Assembly (NCBI GenBank): GCA_020072965.1
Contig: JAIQFY010000004.1
Coordinates: 161,100 to 225,099 of the forward strand
Origin: Terriglobia bacterium
GTDB lineage: Bacteria > Acidobacteriota > Terriglobia > JAIQFV01
Length of the DNA: 64,000 bases
Reading direction: 5' to 3'
How positions within the stretch are numbered: the stretch's first letter is position 1; each line of letters opens with the position of its first letter. Of the stretch, positions 8,400 through 19,157 are shown one piece after another. A program made the position numbers and the translations under genes. Below the pieces are notes generated by a model. The model saw nothing but the letters and a program-made list of their open reading frames with translations, was not told the DNA's origin and made no database searches.

Positions 8400-9314
8400 A
8401 TGAAGACGGAGGCTTCATTTCACCCCGGGCATGCCGCTGAGGGGACCCCTTCCTGGAACCAGCAAATCAGGCTGAGGGATGGGAGGGCCCTGGGATTTGC
8501 GGAGTTCGGCGACCCGCACGGCAAGCCGGTTTTCTATTTCCACGGGTTTCCCGGTTCACGACTTGAAGCGCAGGTGGCTGCCGGGCTCGCATCCCGGCAC
8601 GAAGCGCGAATCATCGCGGTGGATCGCCCGGGCTATGGCCTTTCGGAGTTCAAGCCCGATCGATCGATCGGGGAGTGGCCGGCGGACATTCTTGAGATTG
8701 CTGACTTGCTCCGGCTGGACCGATTCACTGTCCTGGGAATCTCGGGAGGCGGCCCATACGCCGCGGCCTGTGCTCTGAAGATCCCCGACCGCTTGATTTC
8801 TGTCGGATTAGTCAGCGGCATGGGCCCACCCGAAGCCCTGCAGCAAACGGGCGCGATGAGATGGATGAATCGCGCGGCCCTCTTCCTCGCCTGCCACACC
8901 CCAGCTCTGGTGGAAATGGCTTGCGCGGGAATTGCGATGTCCATACGGCGCCGGCCTGAACGCGTAGTCTCCCGTTTGATGCGGCTGGTGTCCCCGGTCG
9001 ACAAAGAAGTCCTCAGTCGGGAGGAATTTCAGGAGGCCCTCTGCCGGTCATTTCGAGAGGCTGTGCGCCTCGACCTCCGTGGACCCGGGAGGGACTTGGT
9101 GCTTTATGCGCGTCCGTGGGATTTTCAACTTCAGGATATTAGAATGCCTGTAAATCTATGGCACGGGGAACACGACTGGATTGTTCCCCCCTCCATGGGC
9201 CGGTTCCAGCAAAACGCAATCCCCAATTGTCGAGCAATCTTTTTCGAGCAGGAGGGTCACTTTTCGCTGATCATGAAGCACATGAAAGATATTTTTGACA
9301 CCTTAACTTCCTAA
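8400..9314 (+). CDS. Alpha/beta hydrolase
   Basis: A 304-residue cytoplasmic alpha/beta-hydrolase-fold enzyme. The oxyanion-hole region YFHGFPGS comes early, the nucleophile elbow is GISGG with Ser115, an acid is suggested by GEHD before WIVPP, and the catalytic His lies in EGHFSL near the C-terminus. A helical cap region fills residues about 145-225. Length is usual for the family; the substrate (ester, epoxide, haloalkane or other) cannot be read from the sequence. The ATG at 8400 lacks an obvious Shine-Dalgarno, so a later start is possible, although residues from about 27 on (RDGRALGFAEFGDP) are the first conserved part. It is monocistronic. Confidence 0.88.
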   Translation: MKTEASFHPGHAAEGTPSWNQQIRLRDGRALGFAEFGDPHGKPVFYFHGFPGSRLEAQVAAGLASRHEARIIAVDRPGYGLSEFKPDRSIGEWPADILEIADLLRLDRFTVLGISGGGPYAAACALKIPDRLISVGLVSGMGPPEALQQTGAMRWMNRAALFLACHTPALVEMACAGIAMSIRRRPERVVSRLMRLVSPVDKEVLSREEFQEALCRSFREAVRLDLRGPGRDLVLYARPWDFQLQDIRMPVNLWHGEHDWIVPPSMGRFQQNAIPNCRAIFFEQEGHFSLIMKHMKDIFDTLTS

Positions 9315-9438
9315 TTGGACTCTATGCGTGTTCGTGCTAAATAGGGTGGGCACGGGGGGAGGCCTCCCAATCTCGGAATCATAAGTTGTCCTGTCTGGTT
9401 CCTGGTTTCCACTCCTGATGAAAGCGAGGAGATGTGAG

Positions 9439-9981
9439 ATGGGTCTCACAAGCGCGGTGTTCGATTCGTTGAACAAAGTGAGCGGGGCGATCATCGCCAT
9501 GGCCACCGCCACGTCAGCCGCGGCGACGGTCGCCCTGATCTACTGGACGAGCAAATATGTTCGTTTAACTCGCCATCTTGTCGCCTCGACGGCCGAACAT
9601 GTGCAGCACACAATCCGGGAACAAAAGGAGAAGCTCGATGCCAACAGACAAGGTTTGCACGAGCTGACAAAGATCATTCTGATCACACTGAACAAATTGC
9701 CCACGTCCAGGGACCGGGCGGCTGACATGATAGGGGTGACCCTGTGGTCAGTAGAGGATCTGCTGGATATGAGGCATCTGGCCCGCGGGCTGAGCGGCAA
9801 GGTGATCGGAAACGTGTTTTGGGCGATCTACCATTTGAATGCCATTGGAGAGTGGGTGCGTCAGGCCCAGCAGAAGCACCGCGAGAAGGAGATAGACTTG
9901 GCCGAATTCCTCTGGGAAGATTATGCGGGAACCCTCCAGCAAGCGAAGCAGGAATTGAGTCACCTTCTCGAACTGTTGTGA
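9439..9981 (+). CDS. Hypothetical membrane-anchored protein
   Basis: Unrecognised 180-residue protein. One hydrophobic segment near the N-terminus (AIIAMATATSAAATVALIYW, about residues 16-35) is followed by a mostly helical, charged region likely to include coiled coil (EHVQHTIREQKEKLDANRQG), so it is probably a single-pass inner-membrane protein with a cytoplasmic helical domain. The start at 9439 is preferred to 9418 because GAGGAG lies at the proper distance. It ends 14 bp before queA on the same strand and is likely co-transcribed with it, though no functional link is evident. Confidence 0.65.
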   Translation: MGLTSAVFDSLNKVSGAIIAMATATSAAATVALIYWTSKYVRLTRHLVASTAEHVQHTIREQKEKLDANRQGLHELTKIILITLNKLPTSRDRAADMIGVTLWSVEDLLDMRHLARGLSGKVIGNVFWAIYHLNAIGEWVRQAQQKHREKEIDLAEFLWEDYAGTLQQAKQELSHLLELL

Positions 9982-9995
9982 ATATTCTTTTCCAG

Positions 9996-11063
<1,068 letters not shown>

Positions 11064-11647
11064 GACGAAGCGATTCATGTCAGATCAGCCGCAAATCGGC
11101 CGCGCCGGAGCCAAGACCAGATTTTATTAGGAAGCCAGGAAACCAGAGGATGCGTTGTCGAGGGAAACCCCGCCGCGGCGGGAGCATCAGGCTCCCTTCG
11201 GAATGAGGGTTTTTAACTTTCGGTGTTCCTGGTCTCCTAATCCAAGATTTGTCTTTGCCATGAACGGCACAAGGGTTGTTGATAAGAGGTTACTGGGGGG
11301 CCCTTCACGCCGCTTTGGAGGCCGATTTGGAAGATGTTTCACAAGGTTGCCGTCCATTTTTTCCCTTGACAAGCCTAGGCTCGGGGTATAAAACAACCCA
11401 GCATCTAGTGTTCCAGAGTGGCAAACATACAACATATTCACATTCCTGAAACAATATCTTAATGTTCATTTTCGCCGTAATTTGACTTTCTCCCGGGACC
11501 CCTTGCCGCTCAGACTCGTTGGTTGAAGATGTGGAATTCGTGTTGAGGCATCCATCTCTTTGGCCGACTTTTTTCGTCTTCTTTAGAGGATTGATGATTT
11601 GAATCGAACAAATAAAAAAATAAGTATGAAGGAATTCAGGAGGGTTC
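11064..11647. other. Intergenic region upstream of nrdJ
   Basis: A 584-bp leader region with no credible gene. I looked for a cobalamin riboswitch (B12 box, GCCACTG core) because the next gene is B12-dependent, and for clear NrdR boxes, and saw neither. The only element I can support is the promoter-like sequence at 11366-11392. The region between it and the start codon is AT-rich. Confidence 0.5.
11366..11392 (+). promoter_or_regulatory. Candidate promoter for nrdJ
   Basis: TTGACA (11366-11371) and TATAAA (11387-11392) with a 15-bp spacer, shorter than the optimum of 17. About 255 bp upstream of the nrdJ start, implying a long leader. Confidence 0.4.
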
Positions 11648-14029
11648 ATGGCCAGTACCGAGATCGAGCACAAGATTCATACCTCGGAGACATTTCCGGT
11701 TTCATCCGTCCCGTTTGAGCCCAAACTTTCAGACAACGCGATCAAGGTCTTAGAACGCCGGTACCTTATCAAAGGCTCGGACGGGAGGGTTGTGGAGACG
11801 CCGGCTGAAATGTTTCGACGGGTGGCCATCAACCTGTCCCAGGCGGAGTTGATCTATGGCGCCACCGAGGAACAGCGCCAGGACATCGAAACCCAATTTT
11901 ACAACTTCATGGCTACCTTGGACTTCATCCCCAATTCCCCCACGCTCATGAATGCAGGACGGGAACTGCAACAGCTCTCCGCGTGCTTTGTTTTGCCGGT
12001 ACCGGATTCCATCGACGGGATCTTTGAAGCGGTCAAGCAGGCCGCCCTCATTCACAAGACCGGAGGAGGGACCGGCTTCGCCTTTTCGCGGATCCGGCCG
12101 GCCAACGACATCGTCATGACCACGCGCGGGGTCGCCAGCGGGCCCGTGAGTTTCATGAAGGTCTTTGATGCGGCCACCGAGACCATCAAGCAGGGCTCCA
12201 CACGTCGTGGGGCCAACATGGGAATCCTGCGAGTGGATCATCCCGATATTCTGGACTTCATCGCGATGAAGGCGGACATGAAGACCCTGACCAACTTCAA
12301 CATCTCCGTGGCCATCACCGAGAGGTTCATGGAGGCGGTGGAAAAGAATGAAGATTACGAACTCGTCAATCCCAAGACAAAGGAGTTCGAAGGAAAACTC
12401 AACGCGCGGGATGTCTTCAACCTGTTAGTCCGGAATGCGTGGAAGAACGGAGATCCGGGGATCATCTTCCTCGACCGCATCAACCGTGCCCACACCACCC
12501 CGCACGTGATGCCGATTGAGTCCACGAATCCCTGCGGTGAACAGCCGCTGATGCCCAACGAAAGTTGCAACCTGGGCTCCATCAACCTCGGAAACATGCT
12601 GAATGAAAACGACAGCCGGATTGACTACGAGCACCTCCGCCGGGTCATCCAGCTTTCGGTTCGCTTCCTCGACAATGTGGTGGACATGAACAAGTATCCG
12701 GTCGATGCCATCCGCGAGGTGACGATGGGCTCCCGGAAGATCGGGCTGGGAGTGATGGGCTGGGCGGATATGCTCTACCGGCTGGAAATCCCTTACAACA
12801 GCGAGAAGGCCATTCAACTGGCGGAGACGGTGATGGCATTCATTGAGGATGAGGGACATCGCAACTCCCAGATGCTGGCAGAGGAGCGGGGGGTCTTCCC
12901 CTACTGGAAAGGTTCCACCTACGAGAAGCGCGGGATAAAGATGCGCAACTCCACCGTCACGACGATTGCCCCCACCGGAACCATTTCCATCATTGCCGGC
13001 TGCTCCGGCGGGATCGAACCGCAATTTGCCCTGGTGTTTTTCCGCAATGTCATGGACAACACCAAGCTGCCGGAGGTTCATGGATACTTCAAGCAGGTGC
13101 TGGAACGGGAGGGCCTGTACTCGGAAGAGTTGATGGAAAAGATTGCGGAGCACGGTTCGGTGCAGGACATTGAAGAGATCCCCGAGGCGCTCCGCCGCCT
13201 CTTTGTCACCTCCCATGACATCACGCCGGAATGGCACATCCGGATGCAGGCGGCGTTTCAGAAATACACCGATAACGCGGTGTCCAAGACCGTGAACTTT
13301 CCCACCAGCGCTACACCCGAGGACGTGGAGCGGGTCTATATGCTGGCTTACGAGCTGGGCTGCAAAGGCGTCACGATCTACCGCGACGGAAGCCGCGATA
13401 ATCAGGTCCTCAATGTGGGCAGGATGAAGGAAGGGACGGTCACCAAGGTAGTGGCCGAGGCGCCCGTTGCGGCCATCGAACCGGCGACTCAGACGATCAC
13501 GCCTGGGGCGTTCGTCCGTCCGGACTCGATGGACGCCAGCCCTTCGCTGAAACCGCGTCCGGATGTCGTGAACGGGAAAACTTATCGCCAGCAAACCCCC
13601 TTGGGAACGGCATTCGTCACGGTGAATTCAAACGGGGATGTGGAGCCGTTCGAGGTCTTTACGAACGTCGGCAAAGCAGGCAGCGATACCGCGGCGGTGG
13701 CAGAAGCCATCGGGCGGCTGGTGTCGCTGGTGCTCCGACTCCCTTCAAGTCTCTCGCCCACCGACCGGATGAAGGAAATCGTCAAACAGCTTTCCGGCAT
13801 TGGCGGCAAACACTTTGTTGGGTATGGCCAGAAAAGCGTTCGGTCGTTGCCGGATGCCGTGGCCCAGGTGCTGGCACAGCATCTCGGCCTGGTGGAGCCG
13901 GATCCGCAGTCAACCGCTGGCCCCGTTTCTGCACGGATTGGAGATCTTTGTCCTGTGTGTGGGAACGCAACGTTCGTGTACCAGGAAGGCTGCCAGAAGT
14001 GCTATTCCTGCGCTCACTCTGAGTGCTGA
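11648..14029 (+). CDS. nrdJ: Adenosylcobalamin-dependent (class II) ribonucleotide reductase
   Basis: Reduces ribonucleotides to deoxyribonucleotides with adenosylcobalamin as radical source, so it works with or without oxygen. The 793-residue product has the class II signatures: PNSPTLMNAG, the radical/active-site loop NPCGEQPLMPNESCNLGSIN containing the catalytic cysteine and glutamate, and the late APTGTISIIAGCSGGIEP motif. The C-terminus ends in CPVCG...CQKCYSC, a cysteine-rich tail that re-reduces the active site. A strong AGGAGG precedes the ATG. With the CarH-type regulator it is one of two B12-using proteins in the window; no B12 synthesis or transport gene is present here. Confidence 0.97.
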   Translation: MASTEIEHKIHTSETFPVSSVPFEPKLSDNAIKVLERRYLIKGSDGRVVETPAEMFRRVAINLSQAELIYGATEEQRQDIETQFYNFMATLDFIPNSPTLMNAGRELQQLSACFVLPVPDSIDGIFEAVKQAALIHKTGGGTGFAFSRIRPANDIVMTTRGVASGPVSFMKVFDAATETIKQGSTRRGANMGILRVDHPDILDFIAMKADMKTLTNFNISVAITERFMEAVEKNEDYELVNPKTKEFEGKLNARDVFNLLVRNAWKNGDPGIIFLDRINRAHTTPHVMPIESTNPCGEQPLMPNESCNLGSINLGNMLNENDSRIDYEHLRRVIQLSVRFLDNVVDMNKYPVDAIREVTMGSRKIGLGVMGWADMLYRLEIPYNSEKAIQLAETVMAFIEDEGHRNSQMLAEERGVFPYWKGSTYEKRGIKMRNSTVTTIAPTGTISIIAGCSGGIEPQFALVFFRNVMDNTKLPEVHGYFKQVLEREGLYSEELMEKIAEHGSVQDIEEIPEALRRLFVTSHDITPEWHIRMQAAFQKYTDNAVSKTVNFPTSATPEDVERVYMLAYELGCKGVTIYRDGSRDNQVLNVGRMKEGTVTKVVAEAPVAAIEPATQTITPGAFVRPDSMDASPSLKPRPDVVNGKTYRQQTPLGTAFVTVNSNGDVEPFEVFTNVGKAGSDTAAVAEAIGRLVSLVLRLPSSLSPTDRMKEIVKQLSGIGGKHFVGYGQKSVRSLPDAVAQVLAQHLGLVEPDPQSTAGPVSARIGDLCPVCGNATFVYQEGCQKCYSCAHSEC

Positions 14030-14046
14030 TGTAGTGCCGATGTAGT

Positions 14047-14062
14047 GCCGACTTCAGTCGGC
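14047..14062 (+). repeat. Short hairpin after nrdJ
   Basis: GCCGAC-TTCA-GTCGGC, 18 bp past the nrdJ stop, within a small tandem duplication of GATGTAGTGCC that includes the bases just after the stop. It could act as a weak terminator or be a REP-type unit. Confidence 0.45.
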
Positions 14063-14290
14063 TATTTAGGCCTCGAAAACAATTCATCGGGAAGGACGGG
14101 ACAACCCCCGCTCCTGAGCCGGTCCTGCCTCGACACCGGCTGCCCGTCTTTTTAGTGGTTGTCCGTCGTGTTACCCCTCCATTCATTCCTCCCGGACAGG
14201 AATTCTCTGTTCTGTGAAATCTCTCAAATTGTCGTATCATAGCGAAGCGATTTGGTGCAGGAGATTCATTCACCCGAGGAGGTCCACGCA

Positions 14291-16042
14291 ATGAGACTGC
14301 CACACGCCGCCATCCTTTTTATGGCTCTTTTTTTCATCGGAATCATCCCCAGCAAGGGACAGAGTCCTGGCACCTGGTCACTCGACAAGGATGCTGAGAA
14401 ATGGGTAGAGGCCACGCTGAAAACCCTCTCGCAGGACGAGAAGATTGGCCAACTCCTCATTCCGGTCGCGACCGGCCAATTCACCGCACTCGACAGTGAT
14501 GCATTCGCGAAGGTCAAAGAAAACATCCAAAAATACCATGTCGGAGGATATCATGTCTTTGGGAATGAACTGGTCAGCGGGGCGTTGCTGATCAACCGCA
14601 TGCAGGACCTCGCTCAGGTCCCTTTGCTGATTACCGCGGATTTCGAAGGAGGGGTGGGATATCAGTTCCGGGATGCGACGCGGTTGCCGCGAGCCATGGC
14701 CATCGGGGCCACGGGGGATCCCAACTTCGCCTACCAGGCCGGCAGGGTGGCTGCCGAGGAAGGGCGGGCTTTGGGTGTGCTCGTCAATTTCTATCCGGTC
14801 GTGGATGTAAACAACAATCCCCGCAACCCCATCATCAATATCCGCTCCTTCGGGGAGTCGGTCGACGCGGTGGAGAAGATGGCGGTGGCCTACATCCGGG
14901 GGACCCATGACGGCGGCATGATGGCGACCGCCAAGCATTTTCCCGGCCATGGAGACACCAGCGAGGATACCCACTTGATGTTGCCTACCTTGACAATCGA
15001 TAAGGATCGTCTCCAAAAGGTGGAACTTCCCCCCTTCGAAGCTGCCATACACGCCGGGGTCGATGCCGTGATGAGTGCGCACATCTATTTTCCGGCGCTC
15101 GAACCGGAGAAGGGCGTGCCCGCAACGCTCTCAAAGAACATCCTCACCGGACTGCTGCGCGATGAGCTGAAATTCTCGAATCTGGTTTTCACTGATGCCA
15201 TGGATATGCATGGCGTGACGGCCTCATTTTCCAGGGAGGAAGCCACCGTTCGCGCGGTGCAAGCGGGCGTTGATTTTGTCCTCTTTACGCCCGACGTCGC
15301 AACCTCCTTCAATGCGCTGAAGAAGGCGGTCGAGACCGGGGTCCTTGACAAAGCCCGAATCGACCAATCTGTCCGACGAATCTTGCGCGCCAAGGCGGCG
15401 ATGGGTCTCAATAAAAGCCACTACACCGACATCACCCACCTGGACATGGCCATTTCCACGAAGCCGCACCTCAAGGTGGCACGCGACATCGCTGAAAATG
15501 CCACAACGCTCATTAAAGATGAAAAAAATTTCCTGCCGCTCCAACTGAAACCCACGGACCGGGTCCTGGTACTCAACGTTTACGACAGCGCCACGGGCTG
15601 GCGCGAGGGCAAGCCGGGAGGCGTTTTTGTAAGAGAGTTCCAAACGCGACATCCCGGCAGTATGGTGATTGAGCTTTCGGATCTGACGACGCTGCCGGAA
15701 TTCGAACTGGTTCGCAAGGTGCTCCCGGATTTTGACATCGTTCTGGTCAACACCTTTGCCCGGGTCGCCGCTTACCGCGGCTCAATTAACCTGACAGAAA
15801 ACGAAACCTTTTTCTTGAAGCAGCTGGCGAAGATGAATAAACCTGTCATCACGACGGTGTTTGGCAACCCTTACATCCCGATGTCGGTTCCGGAGCTGCC
15901 GGCGTTTGTTCTGACTTTTGAGATTTATCCCGACGCGGAGGTGGCGGCCGTCGAAGCGTTGACAGGCGAGATCCCGTTCCGGGGAAAACTGCCGATCAGT
16001 TTACCGGGGATGTTTGAGCTGGGATGGGGAATCAAGAAATAG
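14291..16042 (+). CDS. Exported GH3 beta-N-acetylhexosaminidase (NagZ-type)
   Basis: Glycoside hydrolase family 3 enzyme, likely releasing terminal beta-linked N-acetylhexosamine from cell-wall fragments or chitin-type sugars. Residues 1-24 form a signal peptide ending around IPSKGQ. The N-terminal TIM barrel carries the NagZ-specific His/Asp loop KHFPGHGDTSEDTH and the nucleophile region VFTDAMDMHGV. A GH3 C-terminal domain begins near residue 395 (VARDIAENATTLIKDE), which classical NagZ lacks. The start at 14291 is supported by AGGAGGT 7 nt upstream; the frame opens earlier at a TTG. It is convergent with the next gene, so monocistronic. Export and the extra domain suggest a periplasmic or secreted role rather than cytosolic recycling. 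Confidence 0.9.
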   Translation: MRLPHAAILFMALFFIGIIPSKGQSPGTWSLDKDAEKWVEATLKTLSQDEKIGQLLIPVATGQFTALDSDAFAKVKENIQKYHVGGYHVFGNELVSGALLINRMQDLAQVPLLITADFEGGVGYQFRDATRLPRAMAIGATGDPNFAYQAGRVAAEEGRALGVLVNFYPVVDVNNNPRNPIINIRSFGESVDAVEKMAVAYIRGTHDGGMMATAKHFPGHGDTSEDTHLMLPTLTIDKDRLQKVELPPFEAAIHAGVDAVMSAHIYFPALEPEKGVPATLSKNILTGLLRDELKFSNLVFTDAMDMHGVTASFSREEATVRAVQAGVDFVLFTPDVATSFNALKKAVETGVLDKARIDQSVRRILRAKAAMGLNKSHYTDITHLDMAISTKPHLKVARDIAENATTLIKDEKNFLPLQLKPTDRVLVLNVYDSATGWREGKPGGVFVREFQTRHPGSMVIELSDLTTLPEFELVRKVLPDFDIVLVNTFARVAAYRGSINLTENETFFLKQLAKMNKPVITTVFGNPYIPMSVPELPAFVLTFEIYPDAEVAAVEALTGEIPFRGKLPISLPGMFELGWGIKK

Positions 16043-16063
16043 GCGTGGAAATTCGCTACTGCC

Positions 16064-16095
16064 GTAGGGGTGTCCGCCGCGGTGGACACCCCTAC
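16064..16095. terminator. Intergenic hairpin between convergent genes
   Basis: GTAGGGGTGTCC/GGACACCCCTAC, a perfect 12-bp stem with an 8-base loop that can itself pair, between convergent genes ending at 16042 and 16121. It can serve as a bidirectional terminator. A relative with the same outer and inner stem sequences is at 42278-42314, so it is probably a repeated palindromic element. Confidence 0.6.
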
Positions 16096-16120
16096 AAATG
16101 CACAAGGGCCAGGAGTTTTT

Positions 16121-17320
16121 CTATCCCACCGTCGTGGGTTCCCGCTTTTCTACCAGTTTCGGTTCCATCGAAGCGGATTCCTTGATCAGATTCCGGGCGA
16201 TGACCAAACGCTGAATTTGATTTGTTCCCTCGTAAATCTGGGTGATCTTGGCGTCCCGCATGTACTTCTCGATGGGATAATCCCTGCAGTATCCGTATCC
16301 CCCAAATAATTGCACCGCATCGGTGGTCACCTTCATCGCGGTGTCCGTGGCGAAGACCTTGGCCATGGCGGCGACTTTGGTGACATTCTTGGCCCCGGCG
16401 TCGAGCAGGCGTGCCGAGTAATAAACCAGCTGACGGGCCGCTTCCACCTGGGTGGCCATGTCGGCCAGCATGAATTGGAGGCCCTGGAACGAAACGATGG
16501 GTTGCCCGAATTGCTCGCGGCCCCGCGCATATTCCAAGGCCAGATCGAGGGCGCCCTGCGCCAATCCCACGGCTTGGGCCGCGACACCAGGCCGGGCATT
16601 GTCGAGCGTCTGCATCGCCAGGGCGAAACCAATGCCCTCCTTGCCTCCCAGCAGGTTGGCAGCCGGAATGGAACAATCCCGAAAGTGCAGGTTGTGGACG
16701 CTGACGCAGCGGATCCCCATCAGGTCTTCTTTTCGACCGATTTCAAAACCCGGGGATCCCTTCTCCGCAATGATGGCGCTAATGCCACGCGTGCCTCGTT
16801 CCGGATCGGTGACGCAGAAGATGGTATAAATCTCCGCGGCCCCGCCATTCGTGTTCCATTTTTTGTCTCCGTTGAGGACATAGCAATCCCCGCGCTTTTC
16901 AGCGCGGGTCTTCAAGCTGGCCGCATCACTGCCGGCGGTGGGCTCCGACAACCCAAAACTGATTAACCTTTTCCCGGTGGCAATATCCGGCAACCAGCGG
17001 CTCTTCTGTTCCTCGGTGCCCCCGAAAATGATGGGAAAGGATCCCAGCGCGTTGACGGCATAAGCGACCCCTACGCCCCCACAGGCGCGTGAGAGCTCTT
17101 CCACAATCAGGCACAGGTTTAAGACCCCGCCCTGACCCCCGCCGTATTCCTTCGGAATCCATTCGCCCATGAGCCGGTATTCCTTCAGTTTTTCAATAAT
17201 CTCCCAGGGATAACGGGCCTCACGATCCAGTTCCGCGGCCAGCGGGCGGACAAATTTCTCCGCCACCTCGCGGGCACGGTCCCGGTAGTCAAGGTTTTCT
17301 GCGGTCAGCAGCTCATTCAT
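16121..17320 (-). CDS. Acyl-CoA dehydrogenase
   Basis: FAD-dependent alpha,beta-dehydrogenation of an acyl-CoA thioester, electrons going to ETF. The 399-residue product has the full family architecture: N-terminal helical domain, middle beta domain with the FAD-contact motif GLSEPTAGSDAA, and C-terminal helical domain with REQFGQPI and the catalytic-base segment ITQIYEGTNQIQR (Glu in YEGT). Length is standard. The start has GGAGG 6 nt upstream. It is a single gene; neighbours do not reveal whether the substrate is a short or branched chain, so a role in fatty acid or branched-chain amino acid oxidation remains open. Confidence 0.95.
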   Translation of the reverse strand: MNELLTAENLDYRDRAREVAEKFVRPLAAELDREARYPWEIIEKLKEYRLMGEWIPKEYGGGQGGVLNLCLIVEELSRACGGVGVAYAVNALGSFPIIFGGTEEQKSRWLPDIATGKRLISFGLSEPTAGSDAASLKTRAEKRGDCYVLNGDKKWNTNGGAAEIYTIFCVTDPERGTRGISAIIAEKGSPGFEIGRKEDLMGIRCVSVHNLHFRDCSIPAANLLGGKEGIGFALAMQTLDNARPGVAAQAVGLAQGALDLALEYARGREQFGQPIVSFQGLQFMLADMATQVEAARQLVYYSARLLDAGAKNVTKVAAMAKVFATDTAMKVTTDAVQLFGGYGYCRDYPIEKYMRDAKITQIYEGTNQIQRLVIARNLIKESASMEPKLVEKREPTTVG

Positions 17321-17587
17321 AAAAAGCCTCCTCGGCTTACTCGAGAGATGTGATGATGTCCAGGCTCAGCGCCCAATCGGCACTTCAAAGTAGTCAAGCT
17401 CTTGGAGAGATGCCCGTTTCAAATGGGGCAAAAGCGCTTTATGATAAGTCTACGATCGAGACCTTTTCAATGGGAATCTCTTGGGCTCGCAGCACTGTTC
17501 ATGGCCTTGGCGCCAGCGCACCAGGATTTGAAATTAAGAATTATATCTTGTGAATCTTGTGTATCCTTGTAGTTCCCGATGACACCC

Positions 17588-18328
17588 TTATTCTGGAATC
17601 ACCACCTTTGAAACGTTCTGCTTCTTATCCCGGACCAGCTTCACGACTCCTTTGCGCTGGGCCGCCTCGAGGAACTTTCCGAATGATTTGTAGCCGAGGG
17701 CGCTTTCATCGAAGGCAGGATTCTTGCGGAGCAGAACCTGTTTGACATGAGAAAAGTGTGGTTCGCTGATTCCCTCGCGGCCAAGCGCCTGGAGGGCGTC
17801 CCGGAGCAATTCGAAATCCGGTTCGATGGGGGCGGCCGCTCCACTCCGGGGAGCGGGCTTGCGCGAGGACTGGGCCCGCACCAGGGCATCGTAGAAGATG
17901 AACTCGTCGCACTGGTCGATTAAGAGCCGGTTGGTGGTCTTCTGATGACCAAAACCGATCACCGTCTTGTTGTATTCCCGCAGCTTGGAAACCAGGGGCG
18001 TGAAATCGCTGTCGCCGGATACGATGGCGAAGATATCCACATAATCCCGCGCAAACGCGGTCTCCAGCGCGTCGATCACGATTTTGATGTCGGCGGCGTT
18101 CTTCTGCTGGATTCCCCGCGTCGGCATTTCGATCATCTCGACGCCGTTCTCCTGAAGTTCCCGCTGGTATTTCTGAAATCGCGTCCAGTCTGAATAGGCG
18201 CGTTTCAGGAGAATCTTTCCCTTCTCTTTGAGGCGATCGAGGATCAGGGAGAGTCGAAACGTCTCGTCCTCCCGCATGCTGAGCGCCATGTTGTCGAAGT
18301 CGATGAATACGGCGATGCGGCTGTCCAT
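17588..18328 (-). CDS. NYN-domain nuclease with LOTUS/OST-HTH domain
   Basis: Predicted PIN-like ribonuclease of the LabA/DUF88 group. Residues 1-150 form the NYN domain with the acidic residues of the metal site in FIDFDN, DIKIVIDA and SGDSDFTPL. After a low-complexity linker (RSGAAAPIEP), residues about 168-240 form an OST-HTH/LOTUS domain (FELLRDALQAL, SFGKFLEAAQ, KVVIPE), a presumed RNA-binding module. The 246-residue length is usual for this bacterial arrangement. AAGGA precedes the ATG. No partner gene adjoins it; substrate unknown. Confidence 0.92.
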   Translation of the reverse strand: MDSRIAVFIDFDNMALSMREDETFRLSLILDRLKEKGKILLKRAYSDWTRFQKYQRELQENGVEMIEMPTRGIQQKNAADIKIVIDALETAFARDYVDIFAIVSGDSDFTPLVSKLREYNKTVIGFGHQKTTNRLLIDQCDEFIFYDALVRAQSSRKPAPRSGAAAPIEPDFELLRDALQALGREGISEPHFSHVKQVLLRKNPAFDESALGYKSFGKFLEAAQRKGVVKLVRDKKQNVSKVVIPE

Positions 18329-18489
18329 AGGTGTCCTTCTCTAGATGGAAATGGTTCTTGTTTTCACAATCTTAATCTGGTAGAGTGAGTTTCGCAAGCG
18401 AGGAAGTTTTAATCCCCCCAATCCATTACCCCCCTCAACCTGTTCATCCCGCGACACCAGAGTCATTGCTGTCGCCCAAGGAGCGTATT

Positions 18490-18885
18490 ATGAAAAAAAT
18501 GGGTTCTCTTTTCGTTATCTTCCTTCTCAGTGCATTTCTCTCGACTTCAACCTGTCCGGCCTTCGGGGGGAGCATTCAAGGGCAAGATGAAGTCACGAAA
18601 ACCACGGCAAAACAGGCTAAGGCCTCTTCCGAGCCTGCATTGGATGACGCCGGCATTGTGGTGACCATCAAAGAGAAGTTTGCCAAGTCCAACTTGACGA
18701 AAGATGCGGCGATCGAGGTGGACGTCAAGGACGGCGTGGTCACGTTAAGGGGGAAAGTGCAGCATGGTTATCAAAAGGGAGGCGCGACCAGGATGGCCAA
18801 GACCGTCCATGGCGTCAAAAGCGTGAGCAACCTGATCGAGGTCGAGAAAGCCGCCGGGTCAGGGTCTTCATCAAAAGGCAAGTAG
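18490..18885 (+). CDS. Exported BON-domain protein
   Basis: A 131-residue protein with a signal peptide (MKKMGSLFVIFLLSAFLSTSTCPAFG) followed by a short polar region and one BON domain (about residues 50-120: DAGIVVTIKEKF, DVKDGVVTLRGKV, VKSVSNLIEVE). BON domains occur in periplasmic or outer-membrane proteins such as OsmY and are thought to contact phospholipids. The start is placed at 18490, where AAGGAG lies 8 nt upstream; the frame opens 105 bp earlier without a ribosome site. The tail is Gly/Ser/Lys rich. A second BON protein is at 63161. Confidence 0.85.
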   Translation: MKKMGSLFVIFLLSAFLSTSTCPAFGGSIQGQDEVTKTTAKQAKASSEPALDDAGIVVTIKEKFAKSNLTKDAAIEVDVKDGVVTLRGKVQHGYQKGGATRMAKTVHGVKSVSNLIEVEKAAGSGSSSKGK

Positions 18886-19157
18886 GAGAAGATGGCTGTG
18901 GGACTAACACCGTAATGGCATGGGAGAGAGAAGGCATGATCCGCGAGACGCTCGAAATACTGCCCAAGAGGTCTTTGCCTTTGCTCTCCCTGCGTTACTG
19001 CATTCGACAAATTCAGCCTTCGCGCCTCTCTCTCCTAATCCAAAGCTTGCGTCGCGGCAAATGCGTCCCAAGGTTTAGATCCGGCCTCTGACATCCGACT
19101 TCTGACCTCGGTTGCGGAGTCTCAACAACCCCGCCGTTGCATTCCCCTTCGCAAAAT

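Noticed and set aside
11064..11647. Cobalamin riboswitch before nrdJ
   Set aside because: No B12 box or GCCACTG core could be found.
12425..13594. 389-codon minus-strand frame
   Set aside because: Antisense to nrdJ; arises from codon bias.
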